Part shown: positions 1-5,538 of the stretch, in pieces
Numbering within the stretch: the first letter of the stretch is position 1
Layout of the letters: each line of letters begins with the position of its first letter
NCBI GenBank assembly: GCA_902461995.1
Contig: CABQAA010000147.1
Span: 1 to 5,862, forward strand
Direction of reading: 5' to 3'
DNA: 5,862 nucleotides
DNA from: an uncultured Oscillospiraceae bacterium
Lineage (GTDB): Bacteria; Bacillota; Clostridia; Oscillospirales; Acutalibacteraceae
Program-made: the position numbers and the translations under genes
Notes under the pieces: model-generated
Told to the model about the DNA's origin: nothing
Databases searched by the model: none
The model's input: the letters and a program-made list of their open reading frames with translations, nothing else

Positions 1-5
1 ATATA

Positions 6-38
6 AAAAGAACGGGCGTGTACAACGCCCGTTCTTTT
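6..38 (-). terminator. Rho-independent terminator of the pdaA-like gene
   Basis: A perfect 13-bp inverted repeat (6-18 pairing with 26-38) encloses a 7-nt loop. Read leftward, the GC-rich core (CGGGCG/CGCCCG) is followed by a T-rich tail, TTTTTATAT. The stem begins at the last base of the pdaA stop codon, so the gene ends directly in its terminator. A-tracts and T-tracts flank both sides, so it could also stop rightward transcripts entering from outside the window. Confidence 0.9.
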
Positions 39-868
39 CAGCCCTTATCCACCAGTTCCTCCAGAGTTCCGAAGGTATACCCTTCGGCCTCCCATTTGGT
101 CAGCAGCTCATCGAGGATTTTGGCGTTGGTGCTCGAGGTGCTGTGCAGCAGCACGATGGCGCCGGGATGAACGCGGGGCAGCAGCTTGTCGAACGCCTGC
201 TCCCGGGTGGGTTGCTTATCGGTGTACCAGTCCACATACGCGAGGCTCCAGAAAAACGTTTTATACCCCATATCGCTCGCCATCTTGAGATTCTGTTCGC
301 TGTATTTTCCTTGGGGCGGCCGGTAGAATTTCGTCATGTCCTGTCCTGTCAGCTCTCGGTAAGCGTCCTCCAGCGATGTCAGCTCCTTGCGGAAGGATTC
401 CTCGTCCGCGATTTTGGACATATCCGGGTGGTGATAGGTGTGGTTGCCCACGGTGTGGCCTTCGTCCACCATCCGTTTGACGAGGTCGGGGCTGGTTTCG
501 AGATAGTTGCCTACCAGGAAGAAGCACGCCTTGGCATTATGGGCTTTTAGCGCGTCCAAGATGGCCGGGGTGTTCCCGTTTTCGAAACCTGCATCGAAGG
601 TCAGATAGAGTTTCTTTTCCGCGCCGGGCTCCCCGCTCGACGCCGTCGGACCGACAAAATACGCGTTGTACTGCTTCAGAAACTCCGGAGTGGCGTTGCC
701 GACCGGGGTTTTGCCGTTTTCCTGAAAGCTCAGGCCCCAATTGGTGTTGGCGGCGGCGGTGGCGGCTGTCTGCGGGAAAGCGAATTTCACAAGGAACGGA
801 ACCGCGATGAGGACTGCCACACACAGAGCGGCAATGGCCAAAAACCGTTTTTTCAGTACGATAACCAT
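38..868 (-). CDS. pdaA: Delta-lactam-biosynthetic de-N-acetylase (PdaA-like polysaccharide deacetylase)
   Basis: 276 aa. The family removes the acetyl group from N-acetylmuramic acid in spore-cortex peptidoglycan so that muramic-delta-lactam can form, which is needed for germination. Visible: a basic N-terminus and one hydrophobic signal or anchor segment (about 8-31), an NWG motif (43-45) typical of PdaA, then a NodB deacetylase domain (about 86-275). Its motifs are TFDAGFENG (90-98), GNHTYHHPD (141-149; metal ligands H143 and H147), RPPQGKYS (183-190), FWSLAYVDW (206-214) and LLHS (240-243). The second Asp of the usual TFDDG is Ala, as expected for PdaA-type enzymes, where Asn or Ala occurs. 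Start: an in-frame ATG at 940 would add 24 residues but has no ribosome binding site and puts charged residues before the signal. The ATG at 868 has AGAAGGAG 8 nt upstream. It is a single gene with its own terminator. A sporulation-specific promoter would be expected, but none is obvious. A vegetative deacetylase paralogue is the main alternative. Confidence 0.85.
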   Translation of the reverse strand: MVIVLKKRFLAIAALCVAVLIAVPFLVKFAFPQTAATAAANTNWGLSFQENGKTPVGNATPEFLKQYNAYFVGPTASSGEPGAEKKLYLTFDAGFENGNTPAILDALKAHNAKACFFLVGNYLETSPDLVKRMVDEGHTVGNHTYHHPDMSKIADEESFRKELTSLEDAYRELTGQDMTKFYRPPQGKYSEQNLKMASDMGYKTFFWSLAYVDWYTDKQPTREQAFDKLLPRVHPGAIVLLHSTSSTNAKILDELLTKWEAEGYTFGTLEELVDKG

Positions 869-876
869 ACCGGCTA

Positions 877-884
877 CTCCTTCT
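877..884 (-). promoter_or_regulatory. Ribosome binding site fixing the pdaA start
   Basis: AGAAGGAG on the minus strand, 8 nt before the ATG at 868. It is the only good Shine-Dalgarno sequence near either in-frame start and decides for the shorter protein. Confidence 0.8.
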
Positions 885-923
885 GCCGCCTGTTTACAGC
901 CCGGCTGCCCATCCCCGCGGCGA

Positions 924-958
924 GGGTGATCTGTTTTCATTTTATGGGGCGATCACCC
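924..958. repeat. Perfect 8-bp inverted repeat upstream of pdaA
   Basis: GGGTGATC (924-931) and GATCACCC (951-958) are exact reverse complements separated by 19 bp. They sit 56-90 bp upstream of the pdaA start, between the divergent genes. The pair could be an operator, since the half-sites are 27 bp apart (about 2.6 helical turns), or a stem-loop in the pdaA leader RNA. There is no T-tract, so it is not an intrinsic terminator. Function is inferred only from symmetry and position. Confidence 0.5.
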
Positions 959-964
959 GGTTTA

Positions 965-1020
965 TGTCGGTTTCGGTTGTCCGCATTTTTCTTTTTTTGT
1001 CCGATTTCGGGTTGTCCCGC
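965..1020. repeat. Imperfect direct repeat with TTGTCCG heptamers
   Basis: TGTCGGTTTCGGTTGTCCGC (965-984) is echoed at 998-1020 with three inserted bases and one substitution. Exact TTGTCCG occurs at 977-983 and 997-1003, which is 20 bp apart, about two helical turns. A TTGTCCC follows at 1012-1018. The block lies 52-107 bp upstream of the -35 box of the rightward promoter, where an activator or repressor could bind. No known regulator consensus is recognised. Confidence 0.4.
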
Positions 1021-1071
1021 CGTTCGAAAAAGCCGCGGTCACGCTCCAATCTTATCAACTTTGTAACAAAT

Positions 1072-1101
1072 TTGACACGGACTTTTCAAAGGGAGTATAA
1101 T
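1072..1101 (+). promoter_or_regulatory. Consensus sigma-A promoter of the glycosidase operon
   Basis: TTGACA (1072-1077) and TATAAT (1096-1101) both match the housekeeping consensus exactly, with an 18-bp spacer. The upstream sequence (1051-1071) is fairly A/T-rich. Transcription would start near 1108, giving a 5' leader of about 48 nt before the ATG at 1156. A promoter this close to consensus suggests vegetative expression, strong unless a repressor blocks it. Confidence 0.85.
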
Positions 1102-1113
1102 CGGACAGGAATC

Positions 1114-1139
1114 GACCGGATGTGTGCGGACAGCCGGTC
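1114..1139 (+). other. Small stem-loop in the 5' leader of the glycosidase operon
   Basis: GACCGG (1114-1119) pairs with CCGGTC (1134-1139) around a 14-nt loop, starting about 6 nt after the predicted transcription start and ending 3 nt before the Shine-Dalgarno sequence. It could stabilise the mRNA 5' end. It does not occlude the ribosome binding site. A CGGACAG heptamer occurs at 1102-1108 and again in the loop at 1127-1133. Confidence 0.4.
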
Positions 1140-1142
1140 TTC

Positions 1143-1150
1143 AGGAGGGG
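1143..1150 (+). promoter_or_regulatory. Ribosome binding site fixing the phosphodiester glycosidase start
   Basis: AGGAGGGG lies 5 nt before the ATG at 1156. The reading frame stays open back to an ATG at 964, but that start lies upstream of the promoter at 1072-1101 and so would not be on the transcript. Confidence 0.85.
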
Positions 1151-1155
1151 TAGCT

Positions 1156-2190
1156 ATGTCCTGTCGGCATGCACGTCAAAAGCCCGTTAAAACCCGATCG
1201 TCTAAAAAAGCACATCCCGTCCTGCGCATATTGGGCCGGACAATGAGCGTCATCGGAGTGACGCTTCTCGGAATACTCGCCACAGCCTATGGCGCCGTTG
1301 CGCTGATGTGCAAAGGGCCTTCGCCCACGGCACGCGACATGTTTGTCACCACCATGATGGAAACGAGTGCGGCAAAATTCGTGCCCCGGCTCTTTTTGTC
1401 GAAGGCCGAGGTGGATGCAATCCTTCACAAAAATACCGTCATCGAAGGCGATATTCAGACCGAGACTTCGGGCGGTTTCGTTCCCCGGGATGAGGAGGTG
1501 CCGAAAGATACCATCGAGCTGCTCGACGTGTCCGGCCCTACCTTCAAAGGAAAAATGATGATTGTTCACGATCCGTCCCGCATCAAGGTCGCCACACTGG
1601 ACCGCTACGGCCCCGATCTTCCGGGACTGCGGGTGGAGGATTTCTCTAAAAAATACAACGCGACCGCGGTCATCAACGGCGGGGAATTTCTGGACACCAA
1701 CGGTGTCGGTAAAGGCGGGCAGCCCCTTGGCATCGTGATCAAGGACAGCCAGTTCCGGTATGGCAATGAATCCTCCGTCGTCTCCATCATCGCCTTCGAC
1801 GACCAAAACCATTTGCTGGTGGGACGGATGTCAGGCAAGGAAGCGATGGAAAAACATGTGCGGGACGCCGTCAGCTATGGTCCGGCCTTGATCGTCAACG
1901 GCGAACCACTCGAAGTGTCCGGAGCCGGCGGCGGGCTCAATCCCCGCACCGCGATCGGCCAGCGGGCCGACGGGGCCGTGCTGCTCCTGGTCATCGACGG
2001 GCGTCAGACCCACAGTCTCGGCGCCTCGTTCAAGGACTGCATCGACGTAATGATGGAATATAAAGCGGTCAACGCCGCCAACCTGGACGGCGGATCGTCC
2101 ACTATGATGGTGTATCAGGGCGAAACGGTGAACAGCTGTGCCTCCATGTACGGATCGCGGCGGATTCCCACGGCCATTCTTGTGGAATGA
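1156..2190 (+). CDS. Membrane-anchored phosphodiester glycosidase family protein (NAGPA/DUF2233)
   Basis: 344 aa. The family is named for the mammalian enzyme that removes GlcNAc from GlcNAc-1-phospho diesters. Bacterial members are secreted or membrane-anchored and are often labelled exopolysaccharide biosynthesis proteins. The substrate here is unknown, and wall teichoic acid or capsule sugar phosphodiesters are plausible. Visible: a basic cytoplasmic N-terminus (about 1-29), one transmembrane segment (about 31-51), a linker with MFVTTMMET (62-70) common in clostridial members, then the catalytic domain (about 130-344). Hallmarks are INGGEF (173-178), GPALIVNGE (242-250), NPRTAIGQ (262-269), DGR (281-283), NLDGGSSTMM (309-318) and the C-terminal SRRIPTAI (334-341). 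These motifs are intact, so the enzyme is probably active outside the membrane. It is the first gene of a two-gene operon under the promoter at 1072-1101, and the next gene starts 13 nt after its stop. Family assignment is firm, substrate is not. Confidence 0.85.
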   Translation: MSCRHARQKPVKTRSSKKAHPVLRILGRTMSVIGVTLLGILATAYGAVALMCKGPSPTARDMFVTTMMETSAAKFVPRLFLSKAEVDAILHKNTVIEGDIQTETSGGFVPRDEEVPKDTIELLDVSGPTFKGKMMIVHDPSRIKVATLDRYGPDLPGLRVEDFSKKYNATAVINGGEFLDTNGVGKGGQPLGIVIKDSQFRYGNESSVVSIIAFDDQNHLLVGRMSGKEAMEKHVRDAVSYGPALIVNGEPLEVSGAGGGLNPRTAIGQRADGAVLLLVIDGRQTHSLGASFKDCIDVMMEYKAVNAANLDGGSSTMMVYQGETVNSCASMYGSRRIPTAILVE

Positions 2191-2196
2191 GGAGGT
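2190..2196 (+). promoter_or_regulatory. Ribosome binding site fixing the start of the NTF2-like membrane protein
   Basis: AGGAGGT begins on the last base of the upstream stop codon and lies 7 nt before the ATG at 2204. The longer open frame starting at 2138 would overlap the upstream gene by 53 bp and has no comparable site. Confidence 0.8.
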
Positions 2197-2203
2197 ATGC
2201 GGC

Positions 2204-3418
2204 ATGACAACCGATCTTAAACCGAACCCTTCCCCCGCCGTTCCCCTCGATCCGCTGGATCTCGAGGCGGAGCCCATTCCTGTATCCTCGCCCGCTTACC
2301 CCCTGCATGAGGAACCCGACACCAAACCGAACGGGCGGCGGTTCCGCCACTGGTTTTTGGTGATTCTCGGCGTGTATTTTCTCTTGATTCTCGGTGCCGG
2401 AGCTTGCGTCCTCTCCTCCCTCTCTCGATTTTTGACGCAGTATGAAGCGGGAGCACCGGCACCTGCCGTCGATCGGTATCTCGGCCTGCTGAAAAGCGAG
2501 GATTTTGACACGATTTATGCCGAATCCGGATTTGAGCCGACCGCTTTCACCGGAAAGCCCGAGTATATCGCCTATCTCAAGGGCTTGTACACAGATCCTG
2601 ACGGCCTTCATACGGTGGAAAAAGCCTCCGACTCCACGGATTCCAAGCAATACATTGTATATCGAGGGGACGAACGGGTCTCCACCCTGTCCCTCGAACG
2701 CAATCCGGAGGGTTCCGACGCCGCCTGGACCGTTCGGACGGATCTGCGGTATCTCGCCTCTTACGTGTACACGGTATCTCCCAAGCTCCGGCTGCAGATC
2801 AACGGCGTCGATATTTCCTCCTCCGGCCTTTCCGGCGAGGAGGTACGGGATGCGTACTTCACCGGTCTTAATGATGCCGGAATCGCGCCGTCCATGCTGC
2901 GCTACCGGGTGGAGGGGCTGCTCGTGCCGCCGGTGGCCGAGGTGCAGACCGAGCAGGGCACTGCCGTTCCCCTGGCGGCCGATCCCGATGAGCCCAACAC
3001 CTTTGTCGCCAAAGGCACTGTTTTGCCGGACGAGGAAGCCGGCCTGCGGGAACTCGCTGAAAAAGTGGCCAGAACCTACTCCGAATTTTTGAGCAAGGAC
3101 GCCGCCAAACGGGACATTCTCGCTCATATCTACAAAGGTTCTGCCTTTTACGACGCTGTGACCGGCTACAGCAACTATTGGTTCGGCACCCATTCCTCCC
3201 ACAGCTTTGAAGATCTCAAGGTGTACAATCTCACTAGCCTGTCCCCTGACGATTTTACCGTTGAGGTCAGTTTCCATTATGTTGTGAAGTTCTATAAAAC
3301 ACGGAAATATCCGACCCACTATACCATGACTTTTTTGCGGATCGACGACCGCTGGCAGCTCATCGCCCTCCAGGCGGACGACAAGATGCAGACCGATTCA
3401 TCCGAACCGGCGGTATAA
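2204..3418 (+). CDS. Single-pass membrane protein with two probable NTF2-like extracellular modules (TcaA-like architecture)
   Basis: 404 aa; not recognised as a named family. Visible: a Pro- and acid-rich cytoplasmic tail (1-43), basic residues GRRFRHW (44-50) before a single transmembrane segment (about 50-72), then about 330 extracellular residues. Residues about 85-185 (from VDRYLGLLKSEDFDTIY) resemble the small NTF2-like fold of MecA/PBP2a N-terminal domains. Residues about 186-280 look like a beta-rich middle domain (LQINGVDIS, 197-205). Residues about 281-392 (ELAEKVARTYSEFLSKD to DDRWQLIALQ) look like a second NTF2-like module. This order recalls TcaA-type wall-stress proteins of Firmicutes, but the zinc ribbon seen in many of those is absent. 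No enzyme motif is seen, so a binding or scaffolding role is more likely than catalysis. It is the second gene of the operon with the glycosidase and ends at a bidirectional terminator. The domain reading is inference from sequence pattern. Confidence 0.7.
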   Translation: MTTDLKPNPSPAVPLDPLDLEAEPIPVSSPAYPLHEEPDTKPNGRRFRHWFLVILGVYFLLILGAGACVLSSLSRFLTQYEAGAPAPAVDRYLGLLKSEDFDTIYAESGFEPTAFTGKPEYIAYLKGLYTDPDGLHTVEKASDSTDSKQYIVYRGDERVSTLSLERNPEGSDAAWTVRTDLRYLASYVYTVSPKLRLQINGVDISSSGLSGEEVRDAYFTGLNDAGIAPSMLRYRVEGLLVPPVAEVQTEQGTAVPLAADPDEPNTFVAKGTVLPDEEAGLRELAEKVARTYSEFLSKDAAKRDILAHIYKGSAFYDAVTGYSNYWFGTHSSHSFEDLKVYNLTSLSPDDFTVEVSFHYVVKFYKTRKYPTHYTMTFLRIDDRWQLIALQADDKMQTDSSEPAV

Positions 3419-3423
3419 CGGAT

Positions 3424-3467
3424 AAAACCCCCTCACCCGACAGACTTCGTCAGATGAGGGGGCTTTT
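3424..3467. terminator. Bidirectional rho-independent terminator between convergent operons
   Basis: CCCCCTCA (3428-3435) pairs with TGAGGGGG (3455-3462) around a 19-nt loop that can form a further 3-bp GAC/GTC stem. A-tract 3424-3427 and T-tract 3464-3467 flank it, giving a U-tail on either strand. It lies 9 nt after the stop of the rightward membrane-protein gene and 45 nt after the stop of the leftward thioesterase gene, so it should end both transcripts. Confidence 0.88.
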
Positions 3468-3507
3468 ATGAGAACGTGGTTTACCCGGAAAATCCCATGT
3501 CCCGGAT

Positions 3508-3975
3508 TCAATAGCCTTCCAGCCGACGGATTTTGCGCAGATCCCGACGCCGTTCCCCCGCGTCCCATTCCGCACGCTCACTTTCGCTGTCCAGGCGCAG
3601 CGACGGGACCGGCGTGGGATTGCCGTCCTCATCCAGCGCTACCAGCACCAGATAAGCGCGATTCACCACCGACCGGGTTCCGGACAGGCTTTCCACATAG
3701 GTATCCACCCGCACCTCCATCGAGGTATGGCCCACATGCGTTACCCGGCCGATGAGCACGAGGGTATCGTTGACATACGCCCCGGCTTTAAACTGCAGGT
3801 TATCGATCGCGGCCGTGATGACATTGCAGCCCGAATGCCGTCTGGCCACCACACCCGCCACCACGTCGATCCATTCCACCAATTTGCCGCCGAATAGGCG
3901 TCCAGCCCCGTTGATATGCTCGGGCATCAGGATCTGAATCTGTTCGGTTCGAGATTCCGCCACGCTTTTTTCCAT
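3508..3975 (-). CDS. Hotdog-fold acyl-CoA thioesterase (YciA/ACOT7-like)
   Basis: 155 aa, the usual length of single-domain cytosolic acyl-CoA hydrolases. The family hydrolyses acyl-CoA to free acid and CoA. Visible: an N-terminal strand and loop LMPEHINGAGRLFGG (16-30), the hotdog helix KLVEWIDVVAGVVARRH (31-47) with the conserved Asp37 and Asn22 expected in the active-site region, and the core strands VITAAIDNLQFKAG (52-65), DTLVLIGRVTHVGHTSMEV (70-88) and NRAYLVLVALDEDG (105-118). The C-terminus is charged (ESERAEWDAGERRRDLRK). Start: ATG with GAGGAG (3984-3989) 8 nt upstream. It begins 34 nt after the ispF stop on the same strand with no terminator between, so it is likely the third gene of the ispD-ispF operon. 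Why a thioesterase accompanies isoprenoid genes is not evident. Chain-length preference cannot be read from sequence. Confidence 0.88.
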   Translation of the reverse strand: MEKSVAESRTEQIQILMPEHINGAGRLFGGKLVEWIDVVAGVVARRHSGCNVITAAIDNLQFKAGAYVNDTLVLIGRVTHVGHTSMEVRVDTYVESLSGTRSVVNRAYLVLVALDEDGNPTPVPSLRLDSESERAEWDAGERRRDLRKIRRLEGY

Positions 3976-4009
3976 ACGATTCTCTCCTCATTGTCCGACT
4001 TATCCAGTA

Positions 4010-4486
4010 TTATGGCCGGATTTCCAGCAAGCATACCGCATGGACGGCAATACCTTCGCCGCGGCCGGTGAAACCCAGGCCCTCTTCTGTTGTGGCCTTC
4101 ACGCTGATCTGGCCGACGTCCAAACCGCAGGCCGCCGCCAGACGGTCCCGCATGGCCGGGATATAGGGAGCCAGTTTCGGCGCCTGTGCGAGAATGGTGG
4201 CATCCAGATTGGAAACCGCATAACCGGCTTCCCGTACGCGGCCGCATACTTCCGCCAGCAGGCGCAGACTATCCGCGTCTTTAAACCGCGGATCGGTATC
4301 GGGAAACAGCGCGCCGATATCCCCCATCGCCGCCGCTCCGAGCAGCGCATCTGCGAGTGCATGGGCCAGGACATCCGCGTCGGAATGCCCCAGCAGACCC
4401 TTTTCGTAAGGAATTTCGACCCCGCCCAGGATCAATTTCCGTCCCGCTGTCAGCCGATGTACGTCGTATCCGTGTCCAATCCGCAT
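4010..4486 (-). CDS. ispF: 2-C-methyl-D-erythritol 2,4-cyclodiphosphate synthase
   Basis: 158 aa. It converts CDP-methylerythritol 2-phosphate to methylerythritol 2,4-cyclodiphosphate with release of CMP, the fifth step of the MEP isoprenoid pathway; family members are homotrimers. Visible: the opening MRIGHGYDVH with zinc ligands Asp8 and His10, the third ligand His42, GHSDADV (33-39), GDIGALFPDTDP (55-66), ILAQAPK (98-104) and the signature KATTEEGLGFTGRGEGIA (130-147). All key residues are present and length is normal. Start: three in-frame ATGs lie at 4495, 4489 and 4486. The first overlaps the ispD stop as ATGA, but the only Shine-Dalgarno sequence (GGAAGGA, 4495-4501) runs into it. Spacing and family N-termini favour 4489 or 4486. 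The tight overlap with ispD suggests translational coupling. Confidence 0.96.
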   Translation of the reverse strand: MRIGHGYDVHRLTAGRKLILGGVEIPYEKGLLGHSDADVLAHALADALLGAAAMGDIGALFPDTDPRFKDADSLRLLAEVCGRVREAGYAVSNLDATILAQAPKLAPYIPAMRDRLAAACGLDVGQISVKATTEEGLGFTGRGEGIAVHAVCLLEIRP

Positions 4487-4491
4487 CATGA

Positions 4492-5250
4492 TCATCCTTC
4501 CGCGCCATAAAGGGGATCCGTCTGCCGGCGAAGCAGACTTTCCGCCACCGCCACATCCTCGGGCGTGGTGATTTTGATATTGCCGTAATCCGCTTCTACC
4601 AGACGGATCGGATATCCGGCCGCCTCCGCAAGCTGGCAGTCATCGGTATATTCCCGTCCCTCCTGAATCGCACGGCGCAGGGCTGTCAGGTAAAGTCTGC
4701 GCTCAAAAATCTGCGGGGTCTGCACATTCCAGAGCAGGCGCCTGTCGGGTGTCCCGGTAATAAAGCCCTCTTCGTTCGACAGTTTGACCGTATCCTTCAT
4801 CCGCACCGCCGCAGCCGCCGCACCATCCCGATAGGCCGCCGCAGCCACGGCATCGATGATTTCCGGACGGATCAGGGGCCTGGCCCCATCATGAACAGCA
4901 AAAAAAGCGGTTTCGTCATGGCAAGCGTAAATTCCGCGGGCGGCGGATTCCTGACGGCTGTTCCCGCCCGGCACAATCTGGGTCAGCTTGCTGATGCCAT
5001 AACTTTTCACAATATCGTAATACTGCAGCATATGTTCATTCCGCGCGACCAGAACAATCTCGTCAATCGATGCCGCCTGTTCGAACGCGGACAGCGTATA
5101 GGCGATCACAGGAACGCCGCGCAGCGGAATAAACTGCTTCGGCACCCCCATCCGCGTGGAAGCTCCGGCCGCCACAATAACAGCCGCCGTCACCGGCCTG
5201 TTTAGCGGTTCCACCGCCTTATGAAACGCTTTGACGGATCCTTCCCTCAT
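4492..5250 (-). CDS. ispD: 2-C-methyl-D-erythritol 4-phosphate cytidylyltransferase
   Basis: 252 aa. It joins CTP and methylerythritol 4-phosphate to give CDP-methylerythritol and pyrophosphate, the third MEP-pathway step; family members are homodimers. Visible: the nucleotide-binding opening AAVIVAAGASTRMGVPKQF (22-40) with Arg33 and Lys38, VPGGNSRQES (93-102), HDGARPLI (120-127), KDTVK (152-156), WNVQTPQIF (174-182), TDDCQL (202-207) and GNIKITTPEDVAVAE (223-237). All family motifs are intact. Start: the ATG at 5250 has GGGGGG (5259-5264) 8 nt upstream, which can pair with the anti-Shine-Dalgarno with one wobble. It gives about 19 residues before the usual family N-terminus. A GTG at 5193 would give a standard 233-aa protein but has a weaker site, and a GTG at 5292 has none. 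It is first gene of the operon with ispF and the thioesterase. Confidence 0.95.
   Translation of the reverse strand: MREGSVKAFHKAVEPLNRPVTAAVIVAAGASTRMGVPKQFIPLRGVPVIAYTLSAFEQAASIDEIVLVARNEHMLQYYDIVKSYGISKLTQIVPGGNSRQESAARGIYACHDETAFFAVHDGARPLIRPEIIDAVAAAAYRDGAAAAAVRMKDTVKLSNEEGFITGTPDRRLLWNVQTPQIFERRLYLTALRRAIQEGREYTDDCQLAEAAGYPIRLVEADYGNIKITTPEDVAVAESLLRRQTDPLYGAEG
4495..4501 (-). promoter_or_regulatory. ispF ribosome binding site inside the end of ispD
   Basis: GGAAGGA on the minus strand is part of the last ispD codons and abuts the first of three ATGs. It lies about 5 nt from the ATG at 4489 and 8 nt from the ATG at 4486. This argues against the ATG at 4495 and places ispF translation initiation where ribosomes finish ispD. 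Confidence 0.6.
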
Positions 5251-5294
5251 ACACCTGTCCCCCCAAATCCCACAAAGTGGTCTTGCTTCCACTC

Positions 5295-5322
5295 AAAAAA
5301 GCGGATTTGCAACGAAAAATCC
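5295..5322 (-). other. Terminator-like hairpin in the ispD leader
   Basis: On the minus strand GGATTT (5322-5317) pairs with AAATCC (5308-5303) around an 8-nt loop. Two bases later comes TTTTTT (5300-5295). It lies 45-72 nt upstream of the ispD ATG, downstream of the candidate promoter at 5395-5423. The stem is short and half A/T, so it is a weak terminator at best. It could be an attenuator, a terminator of some upstream transcript, or chance. No riboswitch class is recognised in the leader. Confidence 0.3.
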
Positions 5323-5394
5323 AGGCCGTCCGTAGCTCACTGCGGCATCTTAATCGGCATTAGAAGGTGCCGTTTCACACAAAAGACCTATTTT

Positions 5395-5423
5395 ATTATA
5401 TACAGTTTCCTGTGAAAAAACAA
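5395..5423 (-). promoter_or_regulatory. Candidate promoter of the ispD-ispF-thioesterase operon
   Basis: On the minus strand TATAAT (5400-5395) is preceded, after a 17-bp spacer, by TTGTTT (5423-5418), a weak -35 with only TTG conserved. Predicted transcription start is near 5388, giving a leader of about 138 nt. It is the best-placed candidate upstream of ispD, but the region is AT-rich and chance matches are likely. Confidence 0.4.
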
Positions 5424-5447
5424 CCACTACCTCCTGTGATTCAATCA
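5408..5447. repeat. TCCTGTGA direct repeat and TGATTCAATCA palindrome upstream of ispD
   Basis: TCCTGTGA occurs at 5408-5415 and 5432-5439, 24 bp apart, flanking the candidate -35 of ispD. The second copy runs into TGATTCAATCA (5437-5447), a near-perfect palindrome of two 5-bp arms around one base. Such positions suit regulator binding, but no known operator is recognised. Confidence 0.3.
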
Positions 5448-5478
5448 GGCCGTTTTTATAATGGTTTTATAGAGGAAC

Positions 5479-5538
5479 ATGGTTGTACAAGTTTTATTTA
5501 TGTCTTTAAATGCATGGAAACGCCTGTACTTTCAATAA
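5479..5538 (+). CDS. Possible 19-aa small ORF in the AT-rich gap
   Basis: ATG at 5479 is preceded by GAGG 5 nt upstream, and TATAAT lies at 5457-5462. The peptide, MVVQVLFMSLNAWKRLYFQ, is hydrophobic at the start and basic near the end. There is no convincing -35 element, and the -10 lies so close that the ribosome binding site would fall at the very 5' end of the transcript. Most likely a chance ORF, listed because nothing else explains this interval. Confidence 0.12.
   Translation: MVVQVLFMSLNAWKRLYFQ

Noticed and set aside
2102..3319. 405-codon leftward open frame opposite the NTF2-like membrane protein gene.
   Set aside because: It is an antisense shadow favoured by GC-rich codon use. 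The sense frame has a strong ribosome binding site, a transmembrane segment, operon spacing and a terminator right after its stop, and the antisense frame has none of these and overlaps the end of the glycosidase gene.
4040..4510. 156-codon rightward frame opposite ispF.
   Set aside because: ispF on the other strand has all its family motifs, and this frame is its antisense shadow.
5205..5215. GGTGGAACCGC on the minus strand matches 11 positions of the T-box antiterminator sequence (AGGGTGGNACCGCG).
   Set aside because: It lies inside the ispD frame, no terminator hairpin with a T-tract follows it, no Stem I or specifier features are recognisable upstream, and ispD is not a known T-box target. 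The match is explained by a short palindrome.
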